DNA of 64,000 bases from Chloroflexota bacterium (GCA_016210495.1 JACQUC010000114.1:12006-76005); one strand, 5' to 3'; positions 1 to 7,997 are shown, numbered from the stretch's first letter. Numbers and translations are program-made. Notes: generated from the sequence alone by a model not told the origin.

Positions 1-505
1 CCACCGCATCGACCATCGCCAGCGCCTCGGCGTCCGTGCTCGGCCCGATTATGGCCACCACTTCGTCTTCCTCGATAAGCTTGCGCGCCGCCTCCACCGC
101 CTGGCCTTCGTCGCCGCCAGAGTCGTACACGATGAACTTCACAGGTCGACCTCTAACACCATCTTTGCCGTTGATTATGTCTTCCAAAAGCATCAGACTG
201 TCGCGCTCCGCGACGCCGATGTTAGACGCCGGCCCGCTCAGGGCTAGAATCGCCCCAAGTCTAATGGGCTCGCCAACAGGCTGCTTCCCCGATGGCTTGG
301 GAGCGGGAGGAGATGCTCTGACCGCCGACTTCGTGGGGACAGGGCTAGTCGGCGATTCGGTTGGAGCAGGCGAGATCGTTGGCTTGACGCTGCCGGCTTT
401 CGGAGAAGGCGTAGCGGCAGGCGGGGTTCCAGCGCACGCCGAAACACTCAGGACAATCAAACCAACCAACAAACCGCGAGCCGTTTGAGAAAGTGTCGTT
501 TCCAT
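1..505 (-). CDS. branched-chain amino-acid ABC transporter substrate-binding lipoprotein (LivK-like), 3' end cut by window edge
   Basis: Partial gene: the start is inside the window and the rest runs off the left edge. Translating the reverse strand from the ATG at 505 gives a signal peptide ending in a lipobox (LIVLSVSAC, Cys at about residue 24). A Pro/Thr/Ser/Lys-rich linker follows, then the start of a periplasmic-binding fold: IRLGAILALSGPASNIGVAE, later VRGRPVKFIVYDSGGDEGQA and VVAIIGPSTDAEALAMVDAV. This is the type I solute-binding pattern of the LivK/Peripla_BP_6 family, which captures branched-chain amino acids or similar amides outside the membrane for an ABC importer. A GAGGGA ribosome site lies 8 bases upstream. 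The Pro/Thr-rich spacer after the lipid anchor resembles linkers elsewhere in the window. The substrate cannot be told from the sequence. Confidence 0.85.
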   Translation of the reverse strand, partial: METTLSQTARGLLVGLIVLSVSACAGTPPAATPSPKAGSVKPTISPAPTESPTSPVPTKSAVRASPPAPKPSGKQPVGEPIRLGAILALSGPASNIGVAERDSLMLLEDIINGKDGVRGRPVKFIVYDSGGDEGQAVEAARKLIEEDEVVAIIGPSTDAEALAMVDAV

Positions 506-821
506 CGGTTCCCTCGGTGATCAACCCACCACGCCAAGGGCTCGCTAATTAGTTTCTGGTACGAAATACACCAGCGCAGGAGCGCGGAGACCGCGCCCTG
601 GGATGCCAGCGCGGCCCGATACCCCATGTCGCACCAACAGCTAATTAAAGTATAACACGAGACCCGCATGAGCAAAATGGCTGCTGCCATTTGTGCAATT
701 GCACAAGTACCCTCAGTACAAGTTGGGGCGCGGTGTATCTGGACGGGCTGTCGGAGGCGTTGCTATAGTGTAATCGAAGACAAAGGTTCGACATACGATG
801 GGAAAGGATGGGATTTGAAAT
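506..821. other. intergenic region between the divergent LivK-like gene and the first glutamine synthetase gene
   Basis: Divergent spacer of about 315 bases. It holds the ribosome site of the left gene and, near its right end, a candidate promoter for the glutamine synthetase gene (separate entry). Short open frames here have no ribosome site or protein-like composition. No structured RNA was recognised. Confidence 0.6.
739..769 (+). promoter_or_regulatory. candidate promoter with extended -10 upstream of the GSI-beta glutamine synthetase
   Basis: TGCTATAGT at 761-769 matches an extended -10 (TGnTATAAT, one mismatch). CTGGAC at 739-744 is a weak -35 with a long 19-base spacing. The second glutamine synthetase gene has an almost identical TGCTATACT at 2585-2593, which supports the reading. 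No NtrC, GlnR or TnrA operator was recognised. Confidence 0.4.
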
Positions 822-2294
822 ATGGCAATTGCTTCTTCACCGGACGAAACGACGGCGATCGGGCCCGTACAGGTAACGGACCCGAAAAACGTGATCGTCT
901 TCGCGCGTGAAGCCGGGCTGAAAATCGTGGATTTCAAGTTCGTGGACCTGCCGGGCACGTGGCAGCATTTCTCAATTCCCGTGCGCGAGCTGTCAGAGGA
1001 CATGTTCGTGGAGGGCTTGGGCTTCGACGGCTCGAGCATACGGGGCTTTCAGAAGATACACGAGAGCGACATGCTGCTGATGCCGGATCCCACCACGGCG
1101 GTCGTGGATCCCGGGTGCAAGGTCCCGACGCTGAGCATTGTGTGCAACGTCAAGGATCCAATCAGCGGGGAGCCGTACTCGCGTGACCCGAGGTACGTCG
1201 CACAAAAGGCGGAGCGGTATCTGATCAAAACGGGCATAGCCGACGTTAGCTACTGGGGGCCCGAGGTTGAGTTCTACATCTTTAACGACGTGAGGTTTGA
1301 CCAGACCTCGCACAGTGGCTTCTATTTCATCGACTCGGAAGAGGGCATCTGGAACAGCGGCGCCAACGGTAGCAAGCCCAACCTCGGCTACCGTCCGCGC
1401 CACAAGGAAGGGTATTTCCCCGTGCCACCGGCCGACCGCCTGCAAGACCTGCGCTCGGAGATCGTGCTGAAACTGATCCAGGCTGGGATCGACGTGGAGG
1501 TTCACCACCACGAGGTGGCCACGGCGGGACAGGCCGAGATCGACATGCGCTTCTCCACGTTGACGAAGATGGCCGATCAGGTCATGCTCTACAAGTACGT
1601 GATCAAGACCACCTGCTTCGAGCAGGGCTACACGGCGACGTTCATGCCAAAGCCCCTGTTCCAGGACAACGGCTCCGGCATGCACGTGCATCAGAGCCTG
1701 TGGAAGCACGGGAGCAACCTGTTCTATGACAGCCTGGGATACGGCCTCCTGAGCGAAATGGCCAGGTGGTATATAGGTGGCCTGTTGCAGCACGCGCCGG
1801 CGATTCTCGCGTTTGCCGCTCCGACGACCAACTCTTATCGCAGGCTGGTTCCAGGCTACGAGGCACCGATCAATCTGGTCTACTCCCAGCGCAATCGGAG
1901 CGCTTGCGTCAGAATTCCCGTCTACTCGTCGAGTCCAAAAGCCAAGCGCATAGAGTTCCGGCCGCCTGATCCTTCGTGCAACCCATATCTCACCCTGGCG
2001 GCGTTGCTGATGGCCGGTCTCGACGGCGTGCAGAATCGCATCGAGCCGCCTGCTCCCATCGACAGGGACCTCTACGAGTTGGAGGGCGAGGAAGCGGCGA
2101 AGATCAAATCCACGCCAGGCTCCCTGAGCGAGGTCTTGAACGCGCTGGAGCAGGACCACGACTTTCTGCTGAAAGGCGAGGTGTTCACGCCGGATCTCAT
2201 CGAGACCTGGATAGACTACAAGCGCCATCGGGAATTCGAACAGGTTGCTCTTCGGCCACATCCTTACGAGTTCTTCCTGTACTACGACGTGTAA
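822..2294 (+). CDS. glnA: glutamine synthetase type I, beta subtype (adenylylation-loop form)
   Basis: ATP-dependent synthesis of glutamine from glutamate and ammonia; family I enzymes are cytoplasmic dodecamers. The 490-residue protein has the beta-Grasp N-domain motif [12 protein letters not shown] (residues 66-76), metal ligands in WGPEVEFY (E148, E150) and HHHEVA (E231), the glutamate/ATP site [11 protein letters not shown] (283-293), and the C-terminal signature [11 protein letters not shown]. The loop [15 protein letters not shown] (Tyr418) matches the segment that GlnE adenylylates on Tyr397 in E. coli, placing the protein in the GSI-beta group known from enterics and actinobacteria. 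Whether the host has GlnE is unknown. It is followed after 500 bases by a GSI-alpha paralogue with its own promoter-like site. Start: ATG at 822; no strong Shine-Dalgarno sequence. Confidence 0.95.
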   Translation: MAIASSPDETTAIGPVQVTDPKNVIVFAREAGLKIVDFKFVDLPGTWQHFSIPVRELSEDMFVEGLGFDGSSIRGFQKIHESDMLLMPDPTTAVVDPGCKVPTLSIVCNVKDPISGEPYSRDPRYVAQKAERYLIKTGIADVSYWGPEVEFYIFNDVRFDQTSHSGFYFIDSEEGIWNSGANGSKPNLGYRPRHKEGYFPVPPADRLQDLRSEIVLKLIQAGIDVEVHHHEVATAGQAEIDMRFSTLTKMADQVMLYKYVIKTTCFEQGYTATFMPKPLFQDNGSGMHVHQSLWKHGSNLFYDSLGYGLLSEMARWYIGGLLQHAPAILAFAAPTTNSYRRLVPGYEAPINLVYSQRNRSACVRIPVYSSSPKAKRIEFRPPDPSCNPYLTLAALLMAGLDGVQNRIEPPAPIDRDLYELEGEEAAKIKSTPGSLSEVLNALEQDHDFLLKGEVFTPDLIETWIDYKRHREFEQVALRPHPYEFFLYYDV

Positions 2295-2350
2295 GGCTGG
2301 CGCCTACGGACTCGTTGAGGAGTCGATTCATTATAGTTGGTTGAGCGTTG

Positions 2351-2400
2351 GGGCACGGTATGTAGGGACGTTGCATGCAACGTCCCTACACGCGGTGCCC
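2351..2400. repeat. nested palindromic element, GTAGGGAC variant
   Basis: A perfect 30-base palindrome at 2361-2390 (arm TGTAGGGACGTTGCA) is enclosed by a second stem, GGGCAC at 2351-2356 with GTGCCC at 2395-2400. The outer GTAGGG/CCCTAC ends match the GTAGGGGC family found throughout the window. It lies just after the first glutamine synthetase gene and may act as a bidirectional terminator, although no T-run follows. Confidence 0.75.
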
Positions 2401-2441
2401 CCGCTCTTTGGCTCTTGCACTTGTTCGGATTTCGCGCAAAA

Positions 2442-2523
2442 CTGTCACCCTGAGCGTAGCGAAGGGTCTCGGCCCGCGTGTGCCGAGATTCTTTGTCCTT
2501 CTGCCAAGGACTCAGAATGACAG
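2442..2523. repeat. short inverted-repeat element, CTGTCAnnCTGAG family, copy 1
   Basis: The left end CTGTCACCCTGAG (2442-2454) and right end CTCAGAATGACAG (2511-2523) are inverted repeats with two mismatches. Between them are CGAAGGGTCTCGG and CCTTCTGCCAAGG-type segments. A second copy with the same ends is at 49140-49253. No open reading frame is inside; it looks like a small non-autonomous (MITE-like) element. Confidence 0.7.
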
Positions 2524-2562
2524 CCCGCCCCCAACTCTGGACAGATACTGGCTCTTGATGGT

Positions 2563-2593
2563 GTAGACGGCAGGCGAAGCGTTATGCTATACT
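2563..2593 (+). promoter_or_regulatory. candidate promoter with extended -10 upstream of the GSI-alpha glutamine synthetase
   Basis: TGCTATACT at 2585-2593 is an extended -10 (TGnTATAAT, one mismatch). GTAGAC at 2563-2568 is a weak -35 with 19-base spacing. The site is nearly identical to the one before the first glutamine synthetase gene. Transcription from here gives a leader of roughly 190 bases. Confidence 0.45.
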
Positions 2594-2610
2594 TTCGGCG
2601 ACGAACCCCG

Positions 2611-2683
2611 CTTGACGCCTCCGACGGACGACTACCGGATGGACGTTGCCTCGAATGACGGTTTGGTCGTCGGGGCGTTTTTT
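2611..2683 (+). terminator. possible attenuator hairpin in the leader of the second glutamine synthetase gene
   Basis: GTCGTCGGGGCG at 2666-2677 can pair with the imperfect complement CGCCTCCGAC upstream, at about 2611-2620. Six T follow at 2678-2683, the layout of an intrinsic terminator. It lies after the candidate promoter and about 110 bases before the start codon, so it could attenuate the operon. The stem is imperfect with a long loop. No known glutamine riboswitch consensus was recognised. Confidence 0.35.
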
Positions 2684-2792
2684 GCGTCTAGCTGCGGGCA
2701 TCCGCCGCGCTTGAAGCGGCCAGCTTGGGAAGTATGGAACGGCCAGGGGCCGTTAGCGCCTGGCACGGGAGGACAAGGAGGTCACCAGTTTG

Positions 2793-4157
2793 ATGAATTC
2801 CGTGGACATCGCTCAGCAGGAAGGCTTGGCTAAGCGAGTTCTCGACATAGCGCAGGAAGAGAACGTCAAGTTCGTCAACTTGCAGTTCACCGACGTGGTG
2901 GGGGTAGTCAAGAGTGTGACTATCCCTGTGGATCAGTTCCCCGACACAATCGAGCACGGCAAGTGGTTCGACGGCTCTTCTATCGAAGGCTTCGCCCGCA
3001 TCGCCGAGTCGGACATGTACCTGAAGCCAGACCTCAGCACATTTGCCATCATTCCGTGGGAACGCGGCGAGGACACGACGGCAAGGGTGATCTGTTGGGT
3101 ATACAACCCCAACGACGAGCTTTTCCCCGGCGATCCACGCGCAGTTCTGGACCGAGTGCTCGCGGAGGCCAGTGCTTTGGGTCTAGCTTTCAACACTGGC
3201 CCCGAGCTCGAGTTCTTCCTGTTCAAACCCGACGAAGCGGGAAAGGTGGTTCCACTACCCCACGATCGAGCCGGCTACTTCGACCTATCCACGGACCTGG
3301 CTTCTCACGTGCGGAAGGACATGGTCAACGCGCTGAAGGCGCTGGGTATAAGCGTCGAGACCAGCCACCACGAGGTGGCGGCCGGCCAACACGAGATCGA
3401 CTTTCAGTACGCGGATGCGCTCAGAACGGCGGACCACGCGGTGACTTTTAAGTACACGCTAAAGGCAGTGGCTCAGAGTTACCAGCTACACGCCACATTT
3501 ATGCCGAAGCCGATCTTCGGCATCAACGGCTCGGGAATGCACGTCCATCAGAGCCTGGCCCATCTGGACACGGGCGTGAACGCATTTGTGGACACCGACG
3601 ACGAGTATGGCCTGTCCGAGCTCGCGAAGCAATTCATTGCCGGCCAACTTCATCACGCCCGGGGAATGAGCGCCGTACTGGCCCCGCTGGTGAACTCCTA
3701 CAAACGACTCGTGCCAGGGTACGAGGCACCGGTTTACATTAGCTGGGCACGCGTCAACCGCTCCGCCCTGATCCGAGTGCCCAAGATAACCCCTGGACAG
3801 CTCCAGGCCACCCGAATCGAGCTGCGCTGCCCAGATCCGTCCTGCAATCCCTACCTCGCCTTCGCCGTGATGCTTAAGACCGGCCTCGACGGTGTAAAGC
3901 GCAAGCTACCCTTGCCCGAACCCGTGGAGGAAAACCTCTATCACTTCGACGAGTCAGAGCTCAGAAGGCGCAACATCGGGATGCTGCCGGCCACGCTAGG
4001 AGACGCTCTGCAGGAACTGTCCAAGGACACGGTCGTTCAGGAGGCCCTGGGGGAGCACGTCTACGAAAGATTCGTCGAGGCCAAGACCCTGGAATGGGAT
4101 CAGTTCCGCATGTACGTAAGCCCCTGGGAGCTGGAGCGCTACCTCGAGGTATACTAG
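2793..4157 (+). CDS. glnA: glutamine synthetase type I, alpha subtype (feedback-regulated form)
   Basis: Second glutamine synthetase, 454 residues, close to the Bacillus/archaeal GSI-alpha length. It shows KWFDGSSIEGFARIAESD near residues 57-74, metal ligands in GPELEFFLF and HHEVAAGQHEID, the active-site motif [11 protein letters not shown], and [11 protein letters not shown]. Arg in EGFARIAESD appears to sit where B. subtilis has feedback-sensing Arg62 (from memory). The loop ENLYHFDESELRRRNI is the GSI-alpha type, not the adenylylation type. Start: AAGGAGGT at 2775-2782 fits TTG at 2790 or ATG at 2793, which are adjacent in frame; ATG is chosen. It is co-directional with nadE 6 bases downstream. 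The B. subtilis enzyme works with GlnR/TnrA, but none is seen here. Confidence 0.94.
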   Translation: MNSVDIAQQEGLAKRVLDIAQEENVKFVNLQFTDVVGVVKSVTIPVDQFPDTIEHGKWFDGSSIEGFARIAESDMYLKPDLSTFAIIPWERGEDTTARVICWVYNPNDELFPGDPRAVLDRVLAEASALGLAFNTGPELEFFLFKPDEAGKVVPLPHDRAGYFDLSTDLASHVRKDMVNALKALGISVETSHHEVAAGQHEIDFQYADALRTADHAVTFKYTLKAVAQSYQLHATFMPKPIFGINGSGMHVHQSLAHLDTGVNAFVDTDDEYGLSELAKQFIAGQLHHARGMSAVLAPLVNSYKRLVPGYEAPVYISWARVNRSALIRVPKITPGQLQATRIELRCPDPSCNPYLAFAVMLKTGLDGVKRKLPLPEPVEENLYHFDESELRRRNIGMLPATLGDALQELSKDTVVQEALGEHVYERFVEAKTLEWDQFRMYVSPWELERYLEVY

Positions 4158-4163
4158 CAAATT

Positions 4164-4889
4164 ATGCCATCGCTTGCCGATCAGATTGTGGCATGGATTC
4201 AGGAACAAGCGCGGCTGGCAAGCCGAGCGGGGGCAGTGCTGGGACTGAGCGGAGGCATTGATTCTGCCGTGGTGGGCGCCCTCGCAAAGCGGGCACTCGG
4301 CGATGAGGTCCTGGGACTGATCATGCCGTGCCACAGCAGCCCCGACGATGAGGAATCGGCCATTCTGGCGGCCACCAAGCTGGGGGTCCGTACGGAACGC
4401 ATCGATTTGACACCGGTCTACGATTGCTTCACGGCGGCTCTGCAGCCTGGCAATGGGCTGGCGCTGGCCAACCTGAAGCCAAGGCTCCGGATGATGACGG
4501 TCTACTTTTACGCCAATGACCTTGGATACCTTGTCTTGGGCACGGGAAACAAGAGCGAGCTAACGGTGGGATACTTCACGAAGCACGGCGACGGTGGCGT
4601 AGACGTCCTGCCAATAGGAAGTCTGCTCAAGACGCAAGTCAGGCAACTGGCCATCGAGCTGGACATACCTGGCGAAATCATCGCACGTCCCCCCAGCGCG
4701 GGGCTGTGGGCGGGCCAAACCGACGAAGAGGAGATGGGGCTGAGCTACGAGCAACTGGACTCTTGCATCGATGCGATCGAGAATGGTCGAACTTCCGAAT
4801 GCGACCCGGCCATCCTGAGCCGAGTGCTGGCTATGAGGGGAACATCGGAGCACAAGAGGGTTACGCCGGCGATTTTCAAGCCCCGATAG
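4164..4889 (+). CDS. nadE: ammonia-dependent NAD+ synthetase
   Basis: Final step of NAD biosynthesis: amidation of nicotinate adenine dinucleotide via an adenylate intermediate. The 241-residue protein has the N-type ATP-pyrophosphatase P-loop LSGGIDSAVV (SGGIDS at 29-34), the LVLGTGNKSELTVGYFTKHGDG segment and RPPSAGLWAGQTDEEEMG, all typical of NadE. It lacks the N-terminal nitrilase-type glutaminase domain of glutamine-using NadE, so ammonia is the predicted nitrogen donor. It starts 6 bases after the GSI-alpha stop codon without a strong ribosome site of its own, so it is probably translationally coupled. This joins two ammonia-using enzymes in one transcript. Its TAG stop codon lies at the left edge of a palindromic element. 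Confidence 0.93.
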   Translation: MPSLADQIVAWIQEQARLASRAGAVLGLSGGIDSAVVGALAKRALGDEVLGLIMPCHSSPDDEESAILAATKLGVRTERIDLTPVYDCFTAALQPGNGLALANLKPRLRMMTVYFYANDLGYLVLGTGNKSELTVGYFTKHGDGGVDVLPIGSLLKTQVRQLAIELDIPGEIIARPPSAGLWAGQTDEEEMGLSYEQLDSCIDAIENGRTSECDPAILSRVLAMRGTSEHKRVTPAIFKPR

Positions 4890-4992
4890 GTTGGTTTCCG
4901 CTGCAAGACACATCTTCGTAGGGGCGGACGTCCCTGTCCGCCCAGGGGTGGGGCAGGGGCGTCGCCGCCTTTTTGCACCAGCAACTAGGCTA
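4887..4992. repeat. GTAGGGGC-family palindromic element between convergent genes
   Basis: The core GTAGGGGCGGAC-nnnn-GTCCGCCC begins near 4919 and is followed by a GGGGTGGGGC tract. The outer ends TAGGTTGGTTTCCGCTGCAA and TTTTGCACCAGCAACTA are imperfect inverted repeats. The first three bases are the nadE stop codon, and the last CTA is the stop codon of the convergent Nudix gene. The element thus fills the whole convergent spacer and could terminate both transcripts. Confidence 0.7.
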
Positions 4993-5499
4993 GTCTTGCC
5001 CCAAGTCTTCGAGGCACGCTGCGTCACAGGTGCAGCGCGCTATTATTTCGCGATCGTGCTCGAAGGCCAAGTCGGGCAGTTCCTGAAGGTGAAACATCCC
5101 GACGGCCTGAACTTCTGCTCTCGCGTGGGGCGTCCCGCCGACGATAGAGCCCGCGTAGACTACCAGTACCACTGGATACTCCTGACTGGAATAGACCCCG
5201 ACAAGTCGATCTAGGCAGATGTCAACGCCTGTTTCCTCTTTGACCTCACGCACGGCGGCTTCCTCCACCGTTTCTCCGAGATCGACGTACCCCGAGGGGA
5301 AGCTCCACAACCCTCTTTGGGGCGCGACGTCTCGCCTGTTCAGCAGCACCTTCCCGTTGTCGATGACGACCACGGCAGCGGCCAACTTGGGGCTCTGATA
5401 AAAGATGAAGCCGCAATCCTGGCACACCGGTCGGGCTTTGTACTCGACGAGGCGTTCGCACAGGCTGCCGCCGCACCTGGGGCAAAAGCTATACTGCAA
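4990..5499 (-). CDS. Nudix hydrolase with N-terminal zinc ribbon
   Basis: 169-residue cytoplasmic hydrolase of nucleoside-diphosphate-linked compounds. Residues 6-29 form a zinc ribbon (C6-PRC9 and C26-QDC29). Residues 70-92 form a complete Nudix box (G-x5-E-x7-REVKEETGV), with the catalytic REVKEE at 84-89. The zinc ribbon recalls NudC-type NADH/ADP-ribose pyrophosphatases, and the convergent neighbour makes NAD. However, the NudC SQPWPFPQS-like signature after the Nudix box is not present, so a broader housecleaning or ADP-ribose role is equally possible. It is convergent with nadE and shares the palindromic element at their junction. Substrate assignment is inference. Confidence 0.88.
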   Translation of the reverse strand: MQYSFCPRCGGSLCERLVEYKARPVCQDCGFIFYQSPKLAAAVVVIDNGKVLLNRRDVAPQRGLWSFPSGYVDLGETVEEAAVREVKEETGVDICLDRLVGVYSSQEYPVVLVVYAGSIVGGTPHARAEVQAVGMFHLQELPDLAFEHDREIIARCTCDAACLEDLGQD

Positions 5500-5522
5500 A
5501 GTTGATTACCCGCAAACCGTGA

Positions 5523-5544
5523 TCTCGGGCCTTGCAGCCCGAGA
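5523..5544. terminator. palindrome at the 3' end of a small remnant gene
   Basis: TCTCGGGC at 5523-5530 pairs perfectly with GCCCGAGA at 5537-5544 around a six-base loop. It lies directly after the stop codon of the reverse-strand small gene and upstream of the Nudix gene. There is no T-run on the reverse strand, so it may be a repeat rather than a terminator. Confidence 0.35.
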
Positions 5545-5739
5545 CTATTCTACCACAATATGTGAACCGGCGAAAACCGTATGAGGCGATCGTCCTGTCC
5601 CCTCTCCCTCTGGGTGAGGGTTAGGGTTATGCTTCGTGCCCAGCACATCCCCAGTGCCCGCGAAAGCGACCGCGCCAAAGAACAGGGTTAGCGCAGTCAG
5701 AAACGCCGTGCCCAGAAATACCTTTGCCGCCGTTCCCAT
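5545..5739 (-). pseudogene. truncated small exported protein, interrupted by a CCTCTCCCTCTGGGTGAGG repeat
   Basis: 64 codons with a strong ribosome site (GAGAGGTGA) and a convincing signal peptide: a basic/small start, a hydrophobic core FLTALTLFFGAVAFAG, then GTGDVLGTKHNP. The phrase GTKHN just after a signal peptide recalls exported multihaem cytochromes (GTKHDLS type), but no CxxCH follows. Instead the frame runs into the reverse complement of a CCTCTCCCTCTGGGTGAGGG repeat at about 5597-5627 and stops soon after. I read it as the 5' end of an exported protein gene broken by repeat insertion. The cytochrome link is only suggestive. A short secreted peptide cannot be excluded. Confidence 0.5.
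5597..5627. repeat. CCTCTCCCTCTGGGTGAGG short palindromic repeat
   Basis: CCCTCTCCC and GGGTGAGGG form an imperfect inverted repeat inside the small exported-protein remnant. Only one clear copy is seen in the window. It interrupts the reading frame after about 35 codons. Confidence 0.5.
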
Positions 5740-5984
5740 CGATAGTCACCTCTCTTGTTCGTTTGGTGTTGGTTAGCAGTGAAAACCCGAATATATAACG
5801 AAGCGGCGGTCTGCCAGATACGGTGGTACGGGAGAGGCTTTGGCTGGCCCTGAAGTACTATTGGCATAACATTCCTTTAGGCTAACGGACTCTGTTTTTT
5901 ACCCAGATGTAAGCCTGTCACGTTATATTTAGGGCCGGCAGCACACACTGTCAAAGCTTTTGCACACATCGGGGCGGTCAGTTT

Positions 5985-6776
5985 ATGTCGACGTTCATTT
6001 GTGACCTGGGAGGATTGGTCGACCACAGGGAACTGCTAGTCGAGTGGACAAAGCGCGACATCAGGGCACGGTACAAACAATCGGTCCTGGGCATCGCCTG
6101 GGCGATCGCTCAACCGCTCTCGATGGTGCTGATCTTCACAGTGGTCTTTTCGTACTTTGTGCGCGTTCCAACGGACGGTTTGCCATATCCGGTTTTCGCG
6201 TTCGCCGCACTCTTGCCCTGGACATTCTTCTCGAATGCGATCTCGTTTGCCGCGACCAGCCTCACCAACAATCTGAACCTGGTGACCAAGATATACTTCC
6301 CCAGGGAGATTCTGCCTGTTTCCGCGGTGATTGCGAGCATGATAGATTTTTCGGTCGGCGCGATAGCCCTCTTGGCCCTATTCGTCTTCTACCGCACGCC
6401 ACTAGGACCTACAGCGCTGTGGTTTCCAATTGTGCTTACTTTCCAGATCGGTCTGACACTCGGCATAGCTCTCATCGTGGCCGCGGCCAACGTCTTCTAC
6501 CGGGACGTACGGTTTGTCGTCCCTCTCGCCACGATGCTCTGGATGTACGCCACGCCCGTCATCTATCCGGTCAGTATTGTGCCGGAAGGATACCGCTCAA
6601 TCTACTTGCTAAATCCGATGGCCGGCTTTGTAGACGCCTACCGCAACGTCCTTTTGAAACAGCAATGGCCCGATCTGGGCTCTCTGGCAAGCGCCGCGGC
6701 CACTTCGTTGTTCATACTGGCGATTGGTTACGCCTTCTTCAAACACGTGGAGCTTGACTTCGCGGATGTCATATAA
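5985..6776 (+). CDS. wzm: polysaccharide ABC exporter permease (Wzm/TagG/KpsM type)
   Basis: 263-residue ABC-2 permease with about six membrane helices. The N-terminal WTKRDIRARYKQSVLGIAWA is the amphipathic entry of this family. Conserved features include LPWTFFSNAI, the KIYFPREILP loop, LWMYATPVIYPVSIVPEG and the LLNPMAGFVDAYRNVLL segment near the C-terminus. Such permeases move undecaprenyl-linked O-antigen, capsule or teichoic-acid chains across the inner membrane, powered by a Wzt/TagH ATPase. The matching ATPase is encoded two genes downstream, with a radical SAM gene between. The start ATG at 5985 has a GGGGCGG site upstream. No exporter for other substrates fits better. Confidence 0.92.
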   Translation: MSTFICDLGGLVDHRELLVEWTKRDIRARYKQSVLGIAWAIAQPLSMVLIFTVVFSYFVRVPTDGLPYPVFAFAALLPWTFFSNAISFAATSLTNNLNLVTKIYFPREILPVSAVIASMIDFSVGAIALLALFVFYRTPLGPTALWFPIVLTFQIGLTLGIALIVAAANVFYRDVRFVVPLATMLWMYATPVIYPVSIVPEGYRSIYLLNPMAGFVDAYRNVLLKQQWPDLGSLASAAATSLFILAIGYAFFKHVELDFADVI

Positions 6777-6791
6777 GGGGAGCCGCGCAAG

Positions 6792-7964
6792 ATGACTAAC
6801 GGCGATCCGGTGCACCAACAAGTCCCGCCCCGGCGCAGTCGAACAATCGGGATCAGAGGACGGATTGCGGACCTCATCTCCCGTCGGCGTTACCACCTAC
6901 CGTTGGGCTACTCCCTGCCTCCGACGTTCGTTTTCCTGCACATGACCTGGAAGTGCAATCTACGCTGCAAAATGTGCCCTTACTGGGGTGACATTGGAGC
7001 CCGAAAGGACATGTCTGCCCAACAGTTGCGCCACGAGTTCACCAGAGACGAGTTGCTGAACATAGTGAAGCAGTTAGCAACATTCAGGCCAACCGTGTGC
7101 TTGTACGGTGGGGAGCCTTTGTTGCACCAGGATGTGCCTGACGTCCTGGCAGTCCTGGCGGAACGCAGCGTTCCTACACAGATCATCACGAATGGCGTGT
7201 TTCTGGAAAAACATGCCGAAGCCATTGTACAAAACCGTGTCGAACAAGTTGGTCTGTCCATCGACGGCCCGGGGGTTGTTCACGATGAGATCCGCGGCGT
7301 CCCAGGGACATTCAAACGCCTTCAAGCAGGAGTACGGCTGATCGGAGAGATCAAGCGTCAATCGGGCTCTTCGGCACCACGCCTGGTCGTTAATCTGACG
7401 CTCCACGACCTCAACGTTGGTCGTCTCGAAGAGATGGTCGAGGTGGCCTCGGATCTTGAGGTGGACAAACTACGCATAAACCACCAGTGGTTCACCACGG
7501 AAGAGAGCTACCTGGAGCACCTGGAGTTTTCGCGGCGCGTTCTGGGGAGCGAGTGCACGACGTGGCAGTCTTACGTTCGACAGTTGCCAGTCGTGAACCT
7601 GGATGGCTTCCAGGAGACGATGACCCGCCTGCGCAAATCAGCCGGACAGAATGGCATCGAGCTCGTAGAATTCCCACGCTTCGATCCGGAGGAGTTGCAC
7701 GATTTCTACTCGCAGCGGGAGTTCAGGCCGCGGTCGCAGCGGCATCGCTGCTCGGAGCCGTGGTACAAAGGGGTCATAATGCCGGACGGCGCGGTGTGGA
7801 TGTGCCTTGATTTGAGCTACGAGTTGGGTAACGTTCTGGAGACTCCTTTTCTCGACGTGTGGAACAGCGCTAAAGCACGTTACTATCGCAGCCAGCTACA
7901 CGATCTTGGACCTTTCCCAGTCTGCTGGCGCTGCTGTGGGCTCTACAGGTCTTTGCCAACCTAG
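6792..7964 (+). CDS. radical SAM protein with SPASM-type C-terminal cluster domain
   Basis: 390 residues. The radical SAM cluster motif is HMTWKCNLRCKMCPYWGD (C55, C59, C62), followed by GGEPLL and the ITNGVFLE strand typical of the SAM-binding barrel. The C-terminal third has CSEPWYKGVIMPDGAVWMC and later CWRCCG, a SPASM/twitch-like auxiliary iron-sulfur domain with the usual 'P-D-G-x-V' turn. It sits 15 bases after the permease gene and before the ATPase gene. This suggests modification of the exported glycan or lipid, or of a peptide, but the substrate is unknown. MoaA-like maturases and HpnH-like enzymes are alternatives in the same superfamily. Confidence 0.85.
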   Translation: MTNGDPVHQQVPPRRSRTIGIRGRIADLISRRRYHLPLGYSLPPTFVFLHMTWKCNLRCKMCPYWGDIGARKDMSAQQLRHEFTRDELLNIVKQLATFRPTVCLYGGEPLLHQDVPDVLAVLAERSVPTQIITNGVFLEKHAEAIVQNRVEQVGLSIDGPGVVHDEIRGVPGTFKRLQAGVRLIGEIKRQSGSSAPRLVVNLTLHDLNVGRLEEMVEVASDLEVDKLRINHQWFTTEESYLEHLEFSRRVLGSECTTWQSYVRQLPVVNLDGFQETMTRLRKSAGQNGIELVEFPRFDPEELHDFYSQREFRPRSQRHRCSEPWYKGVIMPDGAVWMCLDLSYELGNVLETPFLDVWNSAKARYYRSQLHDLGPFPVCWRCCGLYRSLPT

Positions 7965-7997
7965 TGCATGATCAGGCAACAGTTGCGGCGACGTCTC

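Larger units (their letters stand above)
2295..2792. other. intergenic region between two glutamine synthetase genes, filled with repeats and a leader
   Basis: About 500 bases with no credible gene. From left to right it holds a nested palindrome (2351-2400), a short inverted-repeat element of another family (2442-2523), an extended -10 promoter candidate (2585-2593), a hairpin with a T-run (2611-2683) and the AAGGAGGT ribosome site of the next gene (2775-2782). Short open frames in the stretch are repeat sequence read as protein. Confidence 0.6.

Noticed and set aside
36..488. Forward 150-codon frame at the left edge
   Set aside because: The reverse strand here encodes a lipoprotein signal peptide and a LivK-type domain with a good ribosome site; the forward frame is its shadow.
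993..2261. A 422-codon reverse-strand open frame across the first glutamine synthetase gene
   Set aside because: It mirrors the codon pattern of the strongly conserved forward gene and has no domain-like motifs or ribosome site; it is an antisense shadow.
2600..2792. Glutamine riboswitch (glnA motif) before the second glutamine synthetase gene
   Set aside because: The short conserved core of that motif could not be found; only an imperfect hairpin with a T-run is visible.
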